The notes under the pieces are model-generated. The model made no database searches. It had not been told where the DNA came from and saw nothing but the letters and a program-made list of their open reading frames with translations. A program made the position numbers and the translations under genes. DNA of 64,000 nucleotides from positions 62,001 through 126,000 of the forward strand of contig CAMHAM010000004.1 in assembly GCA_946183415.1 (NCBI GenBank), written 5' to 3'. Within the stretch, counting starts at the first letter, position 1; every line of letters starts with the position of its first letter. This DNA comes from an uncultured Prevotella sp. (GTDB lineage: Bacteria; Bacteroidota; Bacteroidia; Bacteroidales; Bacteroidaceae). Shown in pieces: positions 24,592 through 33,179 of the stretch.

Positions 24592-25446
24592 TTAAGGGAG
24601 TTTGGGGTATTTTTTGAAGTCGGGCTTGCGCTTTTCTAAGAAGGCTTTGCCGCCTTCTTGGGCTTCGTCGAGGAAGTAGTAGAGCATGGTGCAGTCGCCG
24701 GCGAGTTCCTGGATACCAGCCTGACCGTCGAGTTCGGCATTCAGACCGGCCTTGATCATACGCAGGGCGAGGGGCGAGCGCTCCATCATGATCTCTGCCC
24801 ACTCGACACACTCGTCTTCAAGACGTTCGATGGGCACCACCTTGTTCACCATCCCCATCGCCTCAGCCTCCTTGGCAGAATACTGACGACAGAGGAACCA
24901 GATCTCACGGGCCTTCTTCTGACCTACGATACGGGCGAGATAGGAAGAGCCAAAGCCTGCATCGAACGAGCCCACCTTAGGACCCGTCTGACCAAAGATG
25001 GCGTTCTCGGAGGCAATGGTGAGATCGCATACGAGGTGGAGCACATGACCACCACCGATGGCATAGCCGTTGACCATCGCAATGACTGGTTTAGGCAGTC
25101 GGCGGATCTGCATCTGTACATCGAGTACAGAGAGACGGGGCACGCCTTCTTCGTCGACATAGCCGCCACGTCCCTTGACATGCATATCGCCTCCAGAGCA
25201 GAAGGCGTGTTTCACATCGGCCAGGGTCTTACCCTCGGGTACCTCAGACATCGCGCCTGTGAGTAGTACGACGGAGATGTCCTGCATCTCACGACACATG
25301 GAGAAGGCCTGTGAGAGTTCCCAAGTGGTCTTTGGGGTGAAGGCATTGCGGTACTGCGGGCGATTGATGGTGATCTTCGCTATACCGTTATAAGACTCAA
25401 ACAGAATTTCTTTGAATTCTCTAATTGTATTCCAATTTCTTGACAT
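24592..25446 (-). CDS. menB: 1,4-Dihydroxy-2-naphthoyl-CoA synthase
   Basis: It closes the naphthoate ring of OSB-CoA. The 284-aa crotonase-fold protein has the family motifs [21 protein letters not shown] (oxyanion hole; [11 protein letters not shown]), and [22 protein letters not shown], and ends with the [13 protein letters not shown] signature of MenB. The motif [20 protein letters not shown] with the conserved Asp/Ser is also present. It lies between menD and the GxxExxY gene on the minus strand. Confidence 0.96.
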   Translation of the reverse strand: MSRNWNTIREFKEILFESYNGIAKITINRPQYRNAFTPKTTWELSQAFSMCREMQDISVVLLTGAMSEVPEGKTLADVKHAFCSGGDMHVKGRGGYVDEEGVPRLSVLDVQMQIRRLPKPVIAMVNGYAIGGGHVLHLVCDLTIASENAIFGQTGPKVGSFDAGFGSSYLARIVGQKKAREIWFLCRQYSAKEAEAMGMVNKVVPIERLEDECVEWAEIMMERSPLALRMIKAGLNAELDGQAGIQELAGDCTMLYYFLDEAQEGGKAFLEKRKPDFKKYPKLP

Positions 25447-25449
25447 AAT

Positions 25450-25599
25450 ATTTATTTTTTTGATAATAAGAACATAAGAACAAAAATATATGCGCTCCCA
25501 ATTTTATTTTTAGATAAAAAGAACAAAAGAACATAAATTTTTAATCTCCCTCGATCAGTGCGCAGCCTTATGTTTCTTATGTTCTTTTTATCTAAATAA
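25450..25599. repeat. Family B repeats in the menD-menB junction
   Basis: Stem-loop arms with the loop segment ATCTCCCTCGATCAGTGCGC. The 3' part matches the menC-menE junction almost exactly. No gene. Confidence 0.88.
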
Positions 25600-27162
25600 T
25601 CATGTCCTTATGTCCTTTTTATCTAAGAACATAAAGAACGACTGGAGGGCGGTGGCGTCGGGGGAGGGGGAGGTGAAGATTTCCAGGAGGACGGGGCGGG
25701 GGCTCTCTATATTTAATAAGGTGTCGATGCCGGCACGCATCTGAGGCATGTCGGAGGCAGAGAGATAGACGATGTCGTTCTCCTGACAGATACCCTCAGC
25801 CGAGGTGTGGTGCTCAGCAGCCACATAAGCGTCGCGGGCAGGACTCTGTTCGAGTCCGGGGAGCATCTCGAAGATACCACCCTTGCCATTGTTCAGGAGC
25901 AAGATACGCAAGTTACCCTTCAGATTCTGATTCCACAGTGCATTCTGATCGTAAAAGAAACTCAGGTCGCCAATGACACAGAACACCGGTTTGTCGGTGA
26001 CACAGGAGAAGCCTGCTGCTGTGGAGAGCGACCCTTCGATGCCGTTCACCCCCCGGTTGCACCACACAGGATGCTGTGCAAAAATGTTGGCCAGTCGGAT
26101 GGCCGAGCTGTTGGCATAATGTACCTCAGCATCACCCACCAGATGTTCGAAATACTTCACTGCTGCCATCTCAGAATAGGCAGGCTCGTAAGCCTCTACC
26201 TGTTGACGGATAGAGGCCAGCAGAGCATCCCACTGTTGTACGAAGGGATGGGGCTCCATCACCAACATAAAACGAATATGATCGGCCACAGCCTCACCGT
26301 CGCCCTGAAAGACATGGGTGAGATTCATAAAGGTATCGGTCACCTCGCCTGAGGCATTCACCACCCACGTCTCCTTAGCCTTGCGCAGGAAGCGCTTCAG
26401 GCGTTTGCTGACAATCGAGCCACCGATATACAGTACGAAATCAGGGATATAAGCCTCATCCTCGCCCACCAGGCTGACCGCCTCGTCGAGCAGAGGGTTC
26501 ATGGGTTGACCAGTGATGAGCATGGGGCGTTTGGCCTGGAGGAACATCCGTGTGACATGACTCAACGTGGCCGGAGACATATCGGCAGCCACAGCCTCGA
26601 TTAGGCGTTCCTGAGGCAGTTCGGCAACAGTATAGTCGAAGAGTGGTTCGGTGATAGGCACGTTGATATGTACAGGTCCGCCCCCACCCTGTCTGGCAGC
26701 AATCAGGGCCTCGTTGACCAAACGGTTACAGTACCAGCGTGTATCATCATCGGTAGGTTCTGGCAAAGAAACGGCCTTACGCACAAAACGTCCTAAAGCA
26801 TCAGGCTGTGGAAGCGTCTGTCCATCGAGCTGGTCGATCCACTGTGGAGGACGGTCAGCTGAGATGGCCACGAGGGGGATGTGCTGATAGTAAGCCTCTG
26901 CCACCGCCGGAGCGAGGTTCAGAAGAGCGGTACCACTGGTGACGCACACCACCACAGGTTTCCGCAGGGCCTGTGCCATCCCCAGGGCATAGAAGCCTGC
27001 CGAGCGCTCGTCGGTGACAGGGAAGCACTGGATGTCGGGGCACTCGTGGAGGTTGTGTACTATCGCGGAGTTCCTACTGCCCGGACACACCACTGCACAC
27101 TGCACTCCATGTCGCACCAACAGTGCTGTTAAGATATTTACGTTTTCTTTGTTACTATACAT
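25600..27162 (-). CDS. menD: SEPHCHC synthase (2-succinyl-5-enolpyruvyl-6-hydroxy-3-cyclohexene-1-carboxylate synthase)
   Basis: This thiamine diphosphate enzyme joins 2-oxoglutarate decarboxylation to isochorismate. The 520-aa protein starts MYSNKENVNILTALLVRHG and has CPGSRNSAI, VCVTSGTALLNLAPAVAEA and DRPPQWIDQLDGQ. The ThDP-binding region is VIGDLSFFYDQNALWN, followed by LLNNGKGGIFEMLPG. All match MenD. The C-terminus LDKKDIRT and the stop TGA are encoded by a family B arm. It is the third gene of the men operon. Confidence 0.96.
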   Translation of the reverse strand: MYSNKENVNILTALLVRHGVQCAVVCPGSRNSAIVHNLHECPDIQCFPVTDERSAGFYALGMAQALRKPVVVCVTSGTALLNLAPAVAEAYYQHIPLVAISADRPPQWIDQLDGQTLPQPDALGRFVRKAVSLPEPTDDDTRWYCNRLVNEALIAARQGGGGPVHINVPITEPLFDYTVAELPQERLIEAVAADMSPATLSHVTRMFLQAKRPMLITGQPMNPLLDEAVSLVGEDEAYIPDFVLYIGGSIVSKRLKRFLRKAKETWVVNASGEVTDTFMNLTHVFQGDGEAVADHIRFMLVMEPHPFVQQWDALLASIRQQVEAYEPAYSEMAAVKYFEHLVGDAEVHYANSSAIRLANIFAQHPVWCNRGVNGIEGSLSTAAGFSCVTDKPVFCVIGDLSFFYDQNALWNQNLKGNLRILLLNNGKGGIFEMLPGLEQSPARDAYVAAEHHTSAEGICQENDIVYLSASDMPQMRAGIDTLLNIESPRPVLLEIFTSPSPDATALQSFFMFLDKKDIRT

Positions 27163-27169
27163 ATTCTAT

Positions 27170-27341
27170 TTTATTTTTTGACAGAAGAACTTTTTTGTGG
27201 CTCCATTTTTTAGACAGAAGAACAAAAGAACAAATTTCATGTGCTCCTTTTCCTTTTTGACAGAAGAACAAAAGAACAGATTTTTAATCTCCCATAGATT
27301 GCGCAGCCTTATGTTTCTTATGTTCTTATGTCTAAAAACTC
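27170..27341. repeat. Family B repeats in the menF-menD junction
   Basis: Arms with the loop AATCTCCCATAGATTGCGCA, followed by two TTATGTTCTTATGTCTAAAA units, the last of which overlaps the end of menF. Confidence 0.88.
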
Positions 27342-28481
27342 TTATGTTCTTATGTCTAAAAGTTTTCGGATGGTTTCGAGTTTGGCTTCAGTCTCTTGCC
27401 ATTCCTGTTCGAGGATGCTGTCTTTGAGCAGGCCGCCACCAGCATAGAGATGACAGGTGTCGCGCTCGATGTTCATACAACGGAGTGACACATAGAGATG
27501 CGTCTCGTCTGTACCTAACGGCCCCATGAAGCCGCTGTAATAACGGCGCGGGGTATGTTCGTTCTTGACAATAAACTGGAAGGCTTCACGTTTTGGGAGG
27601 CCACAGACAGCCGGCGTGGGATGCAGGGCCTGGAGAAGATTGCCGATATGGGCATGATCAGACAGTCGGAAGGTGAAGTCGCTCCTGAGGTGAACGAGGT
27701 TGGCAGCTCTCACCGTACGGGGCCCCTCTTCACGGAATTCGCTCGTAAACTGTTCCAGACACTCCGTGATATAGGTGGCCACGATGCGCTGTTCCTGAAT
27801 GTTCTTCGTACTCCATGTCAAGGATTCGCCCTCGCCATTGAGTTGATCACCCTCCAGTTTCATCGTACCAGCCAAGGCGATGGTTCGCCAGTCAGAGCCT
27901 TGTCCATCCAAGAGTATCTCGGGTGTGGCCGTGAGCCAACACCCACTCTTAGGTGTATCCACGAGAGCGATAAAGAGTCGTGGATAGAGTGCGCACGCGC
28001 GATAGAACAGTTCCATTGGCTCCAGCCCCTCTGGCATTTTCTCATCCGCACAACGTGCGAGGACAATCTTCTGGAAGGCATCGTTCTCCAGTTGGGCATG
28101 GTAATTGGCGAAGTCGATGGAGTAATACCGAGGAAGGAGGAAGGAGGAACGAGGAACGAGGAAGGAGGAAGGAGGAACGAGGAACGAGGAGCGAGGAACG
28201 AGATTACCCCCTGCCTCCAAACTATTCTCCTTCCTCGTTCCTCCTTCCTCGTTCCTCGAAAAAGAATCCTCGCTCCTCGACAACTCGATACACTCTGTTT
28301 CATCTGGTCGGATGATGAGAATGGGCTGATCGGGGGTAATCTCGAAGGGGGCGATGACAAAGCCCTGATGACCGTTCAGAGCCTGACAGCTGGACAGTTC
28401 CAAAGGTTCTCCCTCAGTCTGTCGGACAAGGGTGGCCTGTTTTGCATAAGGTAAACGGTAGACAGCAAATCCCCCCATCAC
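27342..28481 (-). CDS. menF: Isochorismate synthase
   Basis: It isomerises chorismate to isochorismate for MenD. The 379-aa protein has the chorismate-binding signature: ALAGTMKLEGDQLN, LVHLRSDFTFRLSD, LHPTPAVCGLPKREAFQFI and the C-terminal YAGGGLLKDSILEQEWQETEAKL with the catalytic Glu residues. Residues about 58-118 are a family A insert read through both strands' versions (EEGGTRKE, then SSFLVPPSSFLVP). The C-terminal LDIRT and stop come from family B. It overlaps the upstream hotdog gene by 4 bases. Confidence 0.95.
   Translation of the reverse strand: MMGGFAVYRLPYAKQATLVRQTEGEPLELSSCQALNGHQGFVIAPFEITPDQPILIIRPDETECIELSRSEDSFSRNEEGGTRKENSLEAGGNLVPRSSFLVPPSSFLVPRSSFLLPRYYSIDFANYHAQLENDAFQKIVLARCADEKMPEGLEPMELFYRACALYPRLFIALVDTPKSGCWLTATPEILLDGQGSDWRTIALAGTMKLEGDQLNGEGESLTWSTKNIQEQRIVATYITECLEQFTSEFREEGPRTVRAANLVHLRSDFTFRLSDHAHIGNLLQALHPTPAVCGLPKREAFQFIVKNEHTPRRYYSGFMGPLGTDETHLYVSLRCMNIERDTCHLYAGGGLLKDSILEQEWQETEAKLETIRKLLDIRT
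28125..28275 (-). repeat. Family A inverted repeat inside menF
   Basis: A block of GAGGAAC/GAGGAAG units (28130-28200) and an inverted block of TTCCTCG/TTCCTCC units (28229-28280) flank 28 bp with ATTACCCCCTGCCTCCAAAC. The two blocks could form a long hairpin in DNA or mRNA, inside the coding sequence. Confidence 0.92.
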
Positions 28482-28894
28482 TTCCGTTGCAGATTGATGA
28501 TATAGTTGGTGACACGCACGTTAGAGATGAGATCGCCGGAGGTGTCCTTGATGTCCACATTCCACACATGAAGGGCAGACCCCTTGTGCAACAGACGGGC
28601 ATAGGCAGTGACGGTGTCGCCTTCAGACACTGCCTTCACATGACTGCCGCTGACCTCGATACCCACGCAGGCTCGCCCCGGACAGAGTGCGCTGGAGCCC
28701 ACGCCTGCCACATTCTCAGCCAGTGCCAACGTAGCTCCACCACTCAGATAGCCAAAGGGCTGGCGGTTACGTTCATCTACTTTCATACGTGCCATACAAG
28801 TATCGTCCTCGGGTGTGGAGAGGAACTCCATCCCGAGGGCAGTACTTAAATTTGGTTTTTCCTTGATAATATTATTGATTACTTCTACGTCCAC
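28478..28894 (-). CDS. Hotdog-fold thioesterase, probable DHNA-CoA hydrolase
   Basis: From a GTG at 28894 (VDVEVINNIIKEKPN) the protein is 138 aa and has the hotdog thioesterase features: NRQPFGYLSGGATLALAENVAG with the active Glu/Asp segment, GIEVSGSHVKAV and VTAYARLLHKG. It lies directly upstream of menF with a 4-base overlap, so it probably releases 1,4-dihydroxy-2-naphthoate from CoA (MenI-type role). The longer ATG start would place the family B repeat inside the protein. The function is inferred from operon position. Confidence 0.85.
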   Translation of the reverse strand: MDVEVINNIIKEKPNLSTALGMEFLSTPEDDTCMARMKVDERNRQPFGYLSGGATLALAENVAGVGSSALCPGRACVGIEVSGSHVKAVSEGDTVTAYARLLHKGSALHVWNVDIKDTSGDLISNVRVTNYIINLQRK

Positions 28895-28899
28895 TTTAT

Positions 28900-29101
28900 T
28901 TACTTTTTGACAGAAGAACAAAAGAATATAACTAATGCGCTCCTTAATTTTTTTGACAGAAGAACATAAGAACATAATTTATGAGCTCCTTATTATATTA
29001 GACAAAAGAACATCTTTTTTCAAACTATGCGCAGCTTTTATGTTTCTTTTGTTCTTATGTCTAAAAAAGCTTATGTCTCTTTTGTTCTTATTATCTAAAA
29101 A
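28900..29101. repeat. Family B repeats between the ROK gene and the men operon
   Basis: Several arms (TTTTTGACAGAAGAACATAA, GACAAAAGAACA) and an inverted pair around ATGCGCAGC. The last arm is fused to the stop of the ROK gene. Confidence 0.85.
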
Positions 29102-30082
29102 CTATTTGAAGAGGGAGTATTCGGGGACGGACCAGGCGAGGGCGCTGGCGCCCAGGACATCGCGCTCACGATTGTCGAGCTTCGATATCAGAATCTTCAC
29201 CTTACCACGGAGATTGCCGAACACATGACTTTCAAATGCTTCGCATGCCGGATCAACTAACCATTTGCCAGCTTTCGAGATACCACCTGTGAGAATAATA
29301 GCCTCAGGATCAACAATAGAGGCATAGTTGGCCATACCTAAACCTAAATATTCGCCTGTACGACGGAACACCTCTATAGCCAGTTCATCCCCCTTTTCGC
29401 AACACTCCACGATGGTGCGTGGAGAAAGTTTCGCCAAGTCGCGCATCAACGTCGGACGGCCAGATTCCTGCATGAGCTCACGCGCTGTCAAGACGATGCC
29501 CTTCGCACCGACATAAGCCTCAAGACACCCATGATGACCACAGCCACACTGACGACCATTTAACACCAGACTGGTATGTCCGAACTCACCGGCATAGCCC
29601 AAGTGTCCCCGATGTTCCACACCCCCGGCAAAAAAGCAGCTGCCGATACCTACACCCAGACTGATAATGATGAAGTTCTTCATGCCGTGAGCCATACCGA
29701 AGGCCTGCTCGCCCAGGGCAGAGATATGGGCATCGTTGGATAATCCCACAGCCAGTCCGATCTGCTCGCGCAGCATCACTGCCAGCGGAATAACACCCTT
29801 CCAGGGGAGGTTGGCTGCATTCTCGATGCAACCAGAAACCGAGCTGGCACTGGGCGCACTCACACCGATGGAGCGGATGGACTCATAACCACCGTTATCC
29901 TCCACAAGTTCTACGATTTTTTCACTCAAATGGGTCACAAAAGCGTTGATGTCAGGATACTCCTCTGTCGAGAACGAGCTCTCGGCAATAATGTTGCCAC
30001 GCACATCAACAATGGCGTAGGTGGTGCTCTCATTACTGATGTCGACACCGACCACTCGAGACTTAATCTGTACTTCTTCCAT
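29102..30082 (-). CDS. ROK-family sugar kinase (glucokinase-like)
   Basis: The 326-aa protein from MEEVQIKSRVVGVDIS has the ROK ATP-binding and substrate motifs: VGVDISNESTTYAIV, YAGEFGHTSLVLNGRQCGCGHHGCLEAYVG (zinc-binding CxCGxxGCxE), and ILTGGISKAGK. It probably phosphorylates glucose or an amino sugar. The start is set by the promoter at 30118-30149, which excludes the upstream ATG. It is the first gene after the divergent lysS. Confidence 0.92.
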   Translation of the reverse strand: MEEVQIKSRVVGVDISNESTTYAIVDVRGNIIAESSFSTEEYPDINAFVTHLSEKIVELVEDNGGYESIRSIGVSAPSASSVSGCIENAANLPWKGVIPLAVMLREQIGLAVGLSNDAHISALGEQAFGMAHGMKNFIIISLGVGIGSCFFAGGVEHRGHLGYAGEFGHTSLVLNGRQCGCGHHGCLEAYVGAKGIVLTARELMQESGRPTLMRDLAKLSPRTIVECCEKGDELAIEVFRRTGEYLGLGMANYASIVDPEAIILTGGISKAGKWLVDPACEAFESHVFGNLRGKVKILISKLDNRERDVLGASALAWSVPEYSLFK

Positions 30083-30117
30083 GTTATATCTATATCCAGT
30101 TGTTGGTAAAGTTGTGG

Positions 30118-30149
30118 CAAATATAAACATTTTTTCTATTTCCAACAAA
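30118..30149 (-). promoter_or_regulatory. ROK gene promoter
   Basis: A perfect TTTG, 20 bp, TATATTTG on the minus strand. Confidence 0.85.
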
Positions 30150-30184
30150 TCTTTCGTCTTTTTTTTGCAAATATTTACCCTATC

Positions 30185-30216
30185 CTTGCATTTTTCGGGA
30201 TAATTTCGTAACTTTG
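30185..30216 (+). promoter_or_regulatory. lysS promoter
   Basis: CTTG, 20 bp, TAACTTTG; divergent from the ROK promoter, 35 bp away. Confidence 0.7.
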
Positions 30217-30248
30217 CACCCACTTATGCATCATATTCGAATATTAAG

Positions 30249-31997
30249 ATGAACATTTTAGAGTTAAGCGAACAAGAAATCGGCAGGCGTCAGAGTCTGC
30301 AGGAATTGCGGAATATGGGTATCGACCCCTACCCCGCAGCCGAGTTCCCCACAAACGCTTTCAGTACAGAGATTATTAAGAACGTAGAGAGTGGCGTGTG
30401 GAGTGTGGAGGAAGATGAGAAGCACGAAGTTGTCATTGCAGGTCGCATGATGAGCCGTCGCGTGATGGGCAAAGCCTCTTTTGCAGAGCTTCAGGACTCC
30501 AAAGGCCGTATTCAAGTGTATATCACCCGCGATGACATCTGTCCGGGTGAGAACAAGGACCTATATAATAATGTATTTAAGCGACTGCTCGATATCGGTG
30601 ATTTCATCGGTGTGAAGGGACAGGTGTTCCGTACGCAGACAGGTGAGATCTCTGTGCATGCTTCCGAGTTGAAGTTGCTCTCGAAGAGTCTGAAGCCCCT
30701 GCCCATTGTTAAATACAAGGACGGAGTGGCCTATGATAAGTTTGATGACCCAGAGTTGCGCTACCGCCAGCGCTATGTCGACCTGGTGGTGAATGAGGGT
30801 GTGAAGGACACCTTCCTGCAGCGTGCTACAGTCATCCGCACCTTAAGAAAGGTGCTCGACGAGGCTGGCTATACCGAGGTGGAAACCCCTACCCTGCAGA
30901 TGATTGCCGGAGGAGCTTCAGCCCGTCCATTTATCACCCATTTCAATGCGCTCGACCAGGACATGTACATGCGTATCGCCACCGAGTTGTATCTGAAGCG
31001 CCTCATCGTGGGCGGTTTCGAGGGTGTCTATGAGATTGGCAAGAACTTCCGCAACGAGGGTATGGACCGCAACCACAACCCAGAGTTCACCTGTATGGAG
31101 CTTTATGTGCAGTATAAGGACTACAACTGGATGATGTCGTTCACCGAGAAGCTCCTGGAGACCATCTGTATTGCTGTGAACGGTAAGCCCGAGCGCGAGA
31201 TCGACGGTAACATTGTGTCGTTCAAGGCACCTTACCGCCGTCTGCCCATCCTCGAGGCTATACAGGAGAAGACCGGTTTCGACTGCAACGGCAAGAGCGA
31301 GGAGGAGATTCGTGCCTTCTGCAAGTCAAAGGGTATGGATGTCGACGAGACCATGGGTAAGGGTAAGCTGATAGACGAGCTCTTCGGTGAATTCTGCGAG
31401 GGCACCTTCATCCAGCCAACTTTCATCACCGACTATCCTGTCGAGATGAGTCCACTTACCAAGATGCACCGCAGCAAGCCCGGACTGACCGAGCGCTTCG
31501 AACTGATGGTGAATGGTAAGGAGTTGGCCAACGCCTACTCTGAGCTCAATGACCCCATTGATCAGGAAGAGCGTTTCGTAGAGCAGATGAAGTTGGCTGA
31601 CAAGGGTGATGACGAGGCGATGATCATTGATCAGGATTTCCTCCGTGCCCTGCAGTACGGTATGCCTCCCACCAGCGGTATCGGTATCGGTATCGACCGC
31701 TTGGTGATGCTTATGACAGGCAAGACCTTCATCCAGGAAGTGCTGTTCTTCCCACAGATGAAGCCTGAGAAGAAGATTCCTCAGTCGACAGTAGCTGAGT
31801 GGGCTGAGATTGGCGTAGCTGAGGAGTGGGTTCCTGTGCTTCGCAAGGCAGGTTTCAATCTGGTACAGAACATCAGCGGCGAGAAAGCTCAGGGTCTGCA
31901 GCAGAAGATTGGCGACATTGTGAAGAAGTACAAGCTCGACATGCAGAAGCCCTCAGTCGATGAAGTCGCTGCCTGGATAGACAAAAGTAACAAATAG
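30249..31997 (+). CDS. lysS: Lysyl-tRNA synthetase, class II
   Basis: It charges tRNA-Lys. The 582-aa protein has an OB-fold N-terminal domain (ELQDSKGRIQVYITRDD), motif 1 (ASARPFITHFN), motif 2 (FRNEGMDRNHNPEFTCMELY) and motif 3 (PTSGIGIGIDRLVMLM). A C-terminal extension of about 70 residues is common in Bacteroidetes. In the early OB-fold loop, NVESGVWSVEEDEK looks like an insert encoded by GTGGAGT-type heptamers (about 30388-30412). The stop is followed by a family B stem-loop. Confidence 0.97.
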   Translation: MNILELSEQEIGRRQSLQELRNMGIDPYPAAEFPTNAFSTEIIKNVESGVWSVEEDEKHEVVIAGRMMSRRVMGKASFAELQDSKGRIQVYITRDDICPGENKDLYNNVFKRLLDIGDFIGVKGQVFRTQTGEISVHASELKLLSKSLKPLPIVKYKDGVAYDKFDDPELRYRQRYVDLVVNEGVKDTFLQRATVIRTLRKVLDEAGYTEVETPTLQMIAGGASARPFITHFNALDQDMYMRIATELYLKRLIVGGFEGVYEIGKNFRNEGMDRNHNPEFTCMELYVQYKDYNWMMSFTEKLLETICIAVNGKPEREIDGNIVSFKAPYRRLPILEAIQEKTGFDCNGKSEEEIRAFCKSKGMDVDETMGKGKLIDELFGEFCEGTFIQPTFITDYPVEMSPLTKMHRSKPGLTERFELMVNGKELANAYSELNDPIDQEERFVEQMKLADKGDDEAMIIDQDFLRALQYGMPPTSGIGIGIDRLVMLMTGKTFIQEVLFFPQMKPEKKIPQSTVAEWAEIGVAEEWVPVLRKAGFNLVQNISGEKAQGLQQKIGDIVKKYKLDMQKPSVDEVAAWIDKSNK

Positions 31998-31999
31998 TT

Positions 32000-32070
32000 T
32001 TTTAGACAGAAGAACATAAGGACATAAGGCTGCGCAAAAAAATTATGTTCTTTTGTTCTTCTGTCAAAAG
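32000..32070. repeat. Family B stem-loop after lysS
   Basis: TAGACAGAAGAACATAAGGA and the inverted TATGTTCTTTTGTTCTTCTG flank GGCTGCGCAAAAAA. Arms pair for about 24 bp. It may act as terminator or processing site between lysS and gpsA. Confidence 0.88.
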
Positions 32071-32078
32071 AAGAAAAG

Positions 32079-33077
32079 ATGTACGACTGTGGTAAGATAG
32101 CGATTATTGGTGGTGGGTCGTGGGCAACGGCGATAGCCAAGATTGTGGTGAGTCATACCCACCACATTGGCTGGTATATGCGCCGTGACGACCGTATCGA
32201 CGATTTCCGCCGCATGGGGCACAACCCTGCCTATCTGACCAGTGTACACTTCGATATAGACGAGATCTACTTCGACAGTGACATCAATCGCATCTGTCAG
32301 CAGTACGACACGCTCGTCTTTGTCACACCCTCACCCTACCTGAAGAGTCATCTGAAGAAACTCAAGACGCGCATCCGTGATAAGTTCATCCTGACGGCTA
32401 TCAAGGGTATCGTTCCCGACGAGAACCTCGTCTGCTCGGAATACTTCCATCAGGTATACGATGTGCCCTACGAGAATCTGGCCTGCATCGGTGGTCCCTC
32501 GCATGCAGAGGAGGTGGCACTCGAACGACTCTCCTACCTCACGGTGGGCTGTTCAGACCACGACAAGGCACAGGCCTTCTGCGACGTGCTCTCCAGCGAG
32601 TTTATCAAGACCAAGACCTCCAGTGACGTGGTGGGTATCGAGTATTCCTCCGTCCTGAAGAATGTCTATGCCATCGCAGCAGGTATCTGTAGCGGACTGA
32701 AGTACGGTGATAACTTCCAGGCTGTGCTCATGGCCAATGCCGTACAGGAGATGAACCGTTTCCTCACGGCAGTCTATCCTCTGGATGACCGCAGTATCTA
32801 TGACAGTGTCTATCTGGGGGACCTGTTGGTGACAGGCTACTCTAACTTCTCGCGCAACCGCACGTTTGGTTCGATGATTGGGAAGGGCTACAGTGTCAAG
32901 TCGGCACAGATCGAGATGGAGATGATTGCCGAGGGCTACTTCGGTACGAAGTGTATGAAGGAGATTAATCGCCACTGTCATGTGAACATGCCTATTCTCG
33001 ATGCTGTCTACAATATCCTCTACGAGCGCATCGCCCCGCAGATTGAGATCAAGCTGCTGACTGATTCGTTTAGATAA
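32079..33077 (+). CDS. gpsA: Glycerol-3-phosphate dehydrogenase (NAD(P)+)
   Basis: It reduces dihydroxyacetone phosphate to sn-glycerol-3-phosphate for phospholipids. The 332-aa protein has the N-terminal Rossmann motif IIGGGSWATAIAKIV, GPSHAEEVALE, the catalytic Lys in SSVLKNVYAIAAGICSGL, and GDLLVTGYSNFSRNRTFG. All match GpsA. The stop codon lies in a TTTAGATAA arm of a family B repeat. It stands between lysS and pgi. Confidence 0.96.
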   Translation: MYDCGKIAIIGGGSWATAIAKIVVSHTHHIGWYMRRDDRIDDFRRMGHNPAYLTSVHFDIDEIYFDSDINRICQQYDTLVFVTPSPYLKSHLKKLKTRIRDKFILTAIKGIVPDENLVCSEYFHQVYDVPYENLACIGGPSHAEEVALERLSYLTVGCSDHDKAQAFCDVLSSEFIKTKTSSDVVGIEYSSVLKNVYAIAAGICSGLKYGDNFQAVLMANAVQEMNRFLTAVYPLDDRSIYDSVYLGDLLVTGYSNFSRNRTFGSMIGKGYSVKSAQIEMEMIAEGYFGTKCMKEINRHCHVNMPILDAVYNILYERIAPQIEIKLLTDSFR

Positions 33078-33179
33078 AATTTAGACAGAAGAACAAAAGG
33101 ACATATTTTTTAGATAATAAGGACAAAAGGACAAAAAAAAGAACTTAAAATATTCATAACAAATAAAAAAACAAGATCT
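33078..33179. repeat. Family B arms between gpsA and pgi
   Basis: TTAGACAGAAGAACAAAAGG and TTTTTAGATAATAAGGAC in tandem. A short AT-rich leader to pgi follows. Confidence 0.75.

Noticed and set aside
27555..28454. Long antisense frame opposite menF
   Set aside because: The sense strand has all chorismate-binding motifs. The antisense frame passes through the repeat because the heptamers have no stops.
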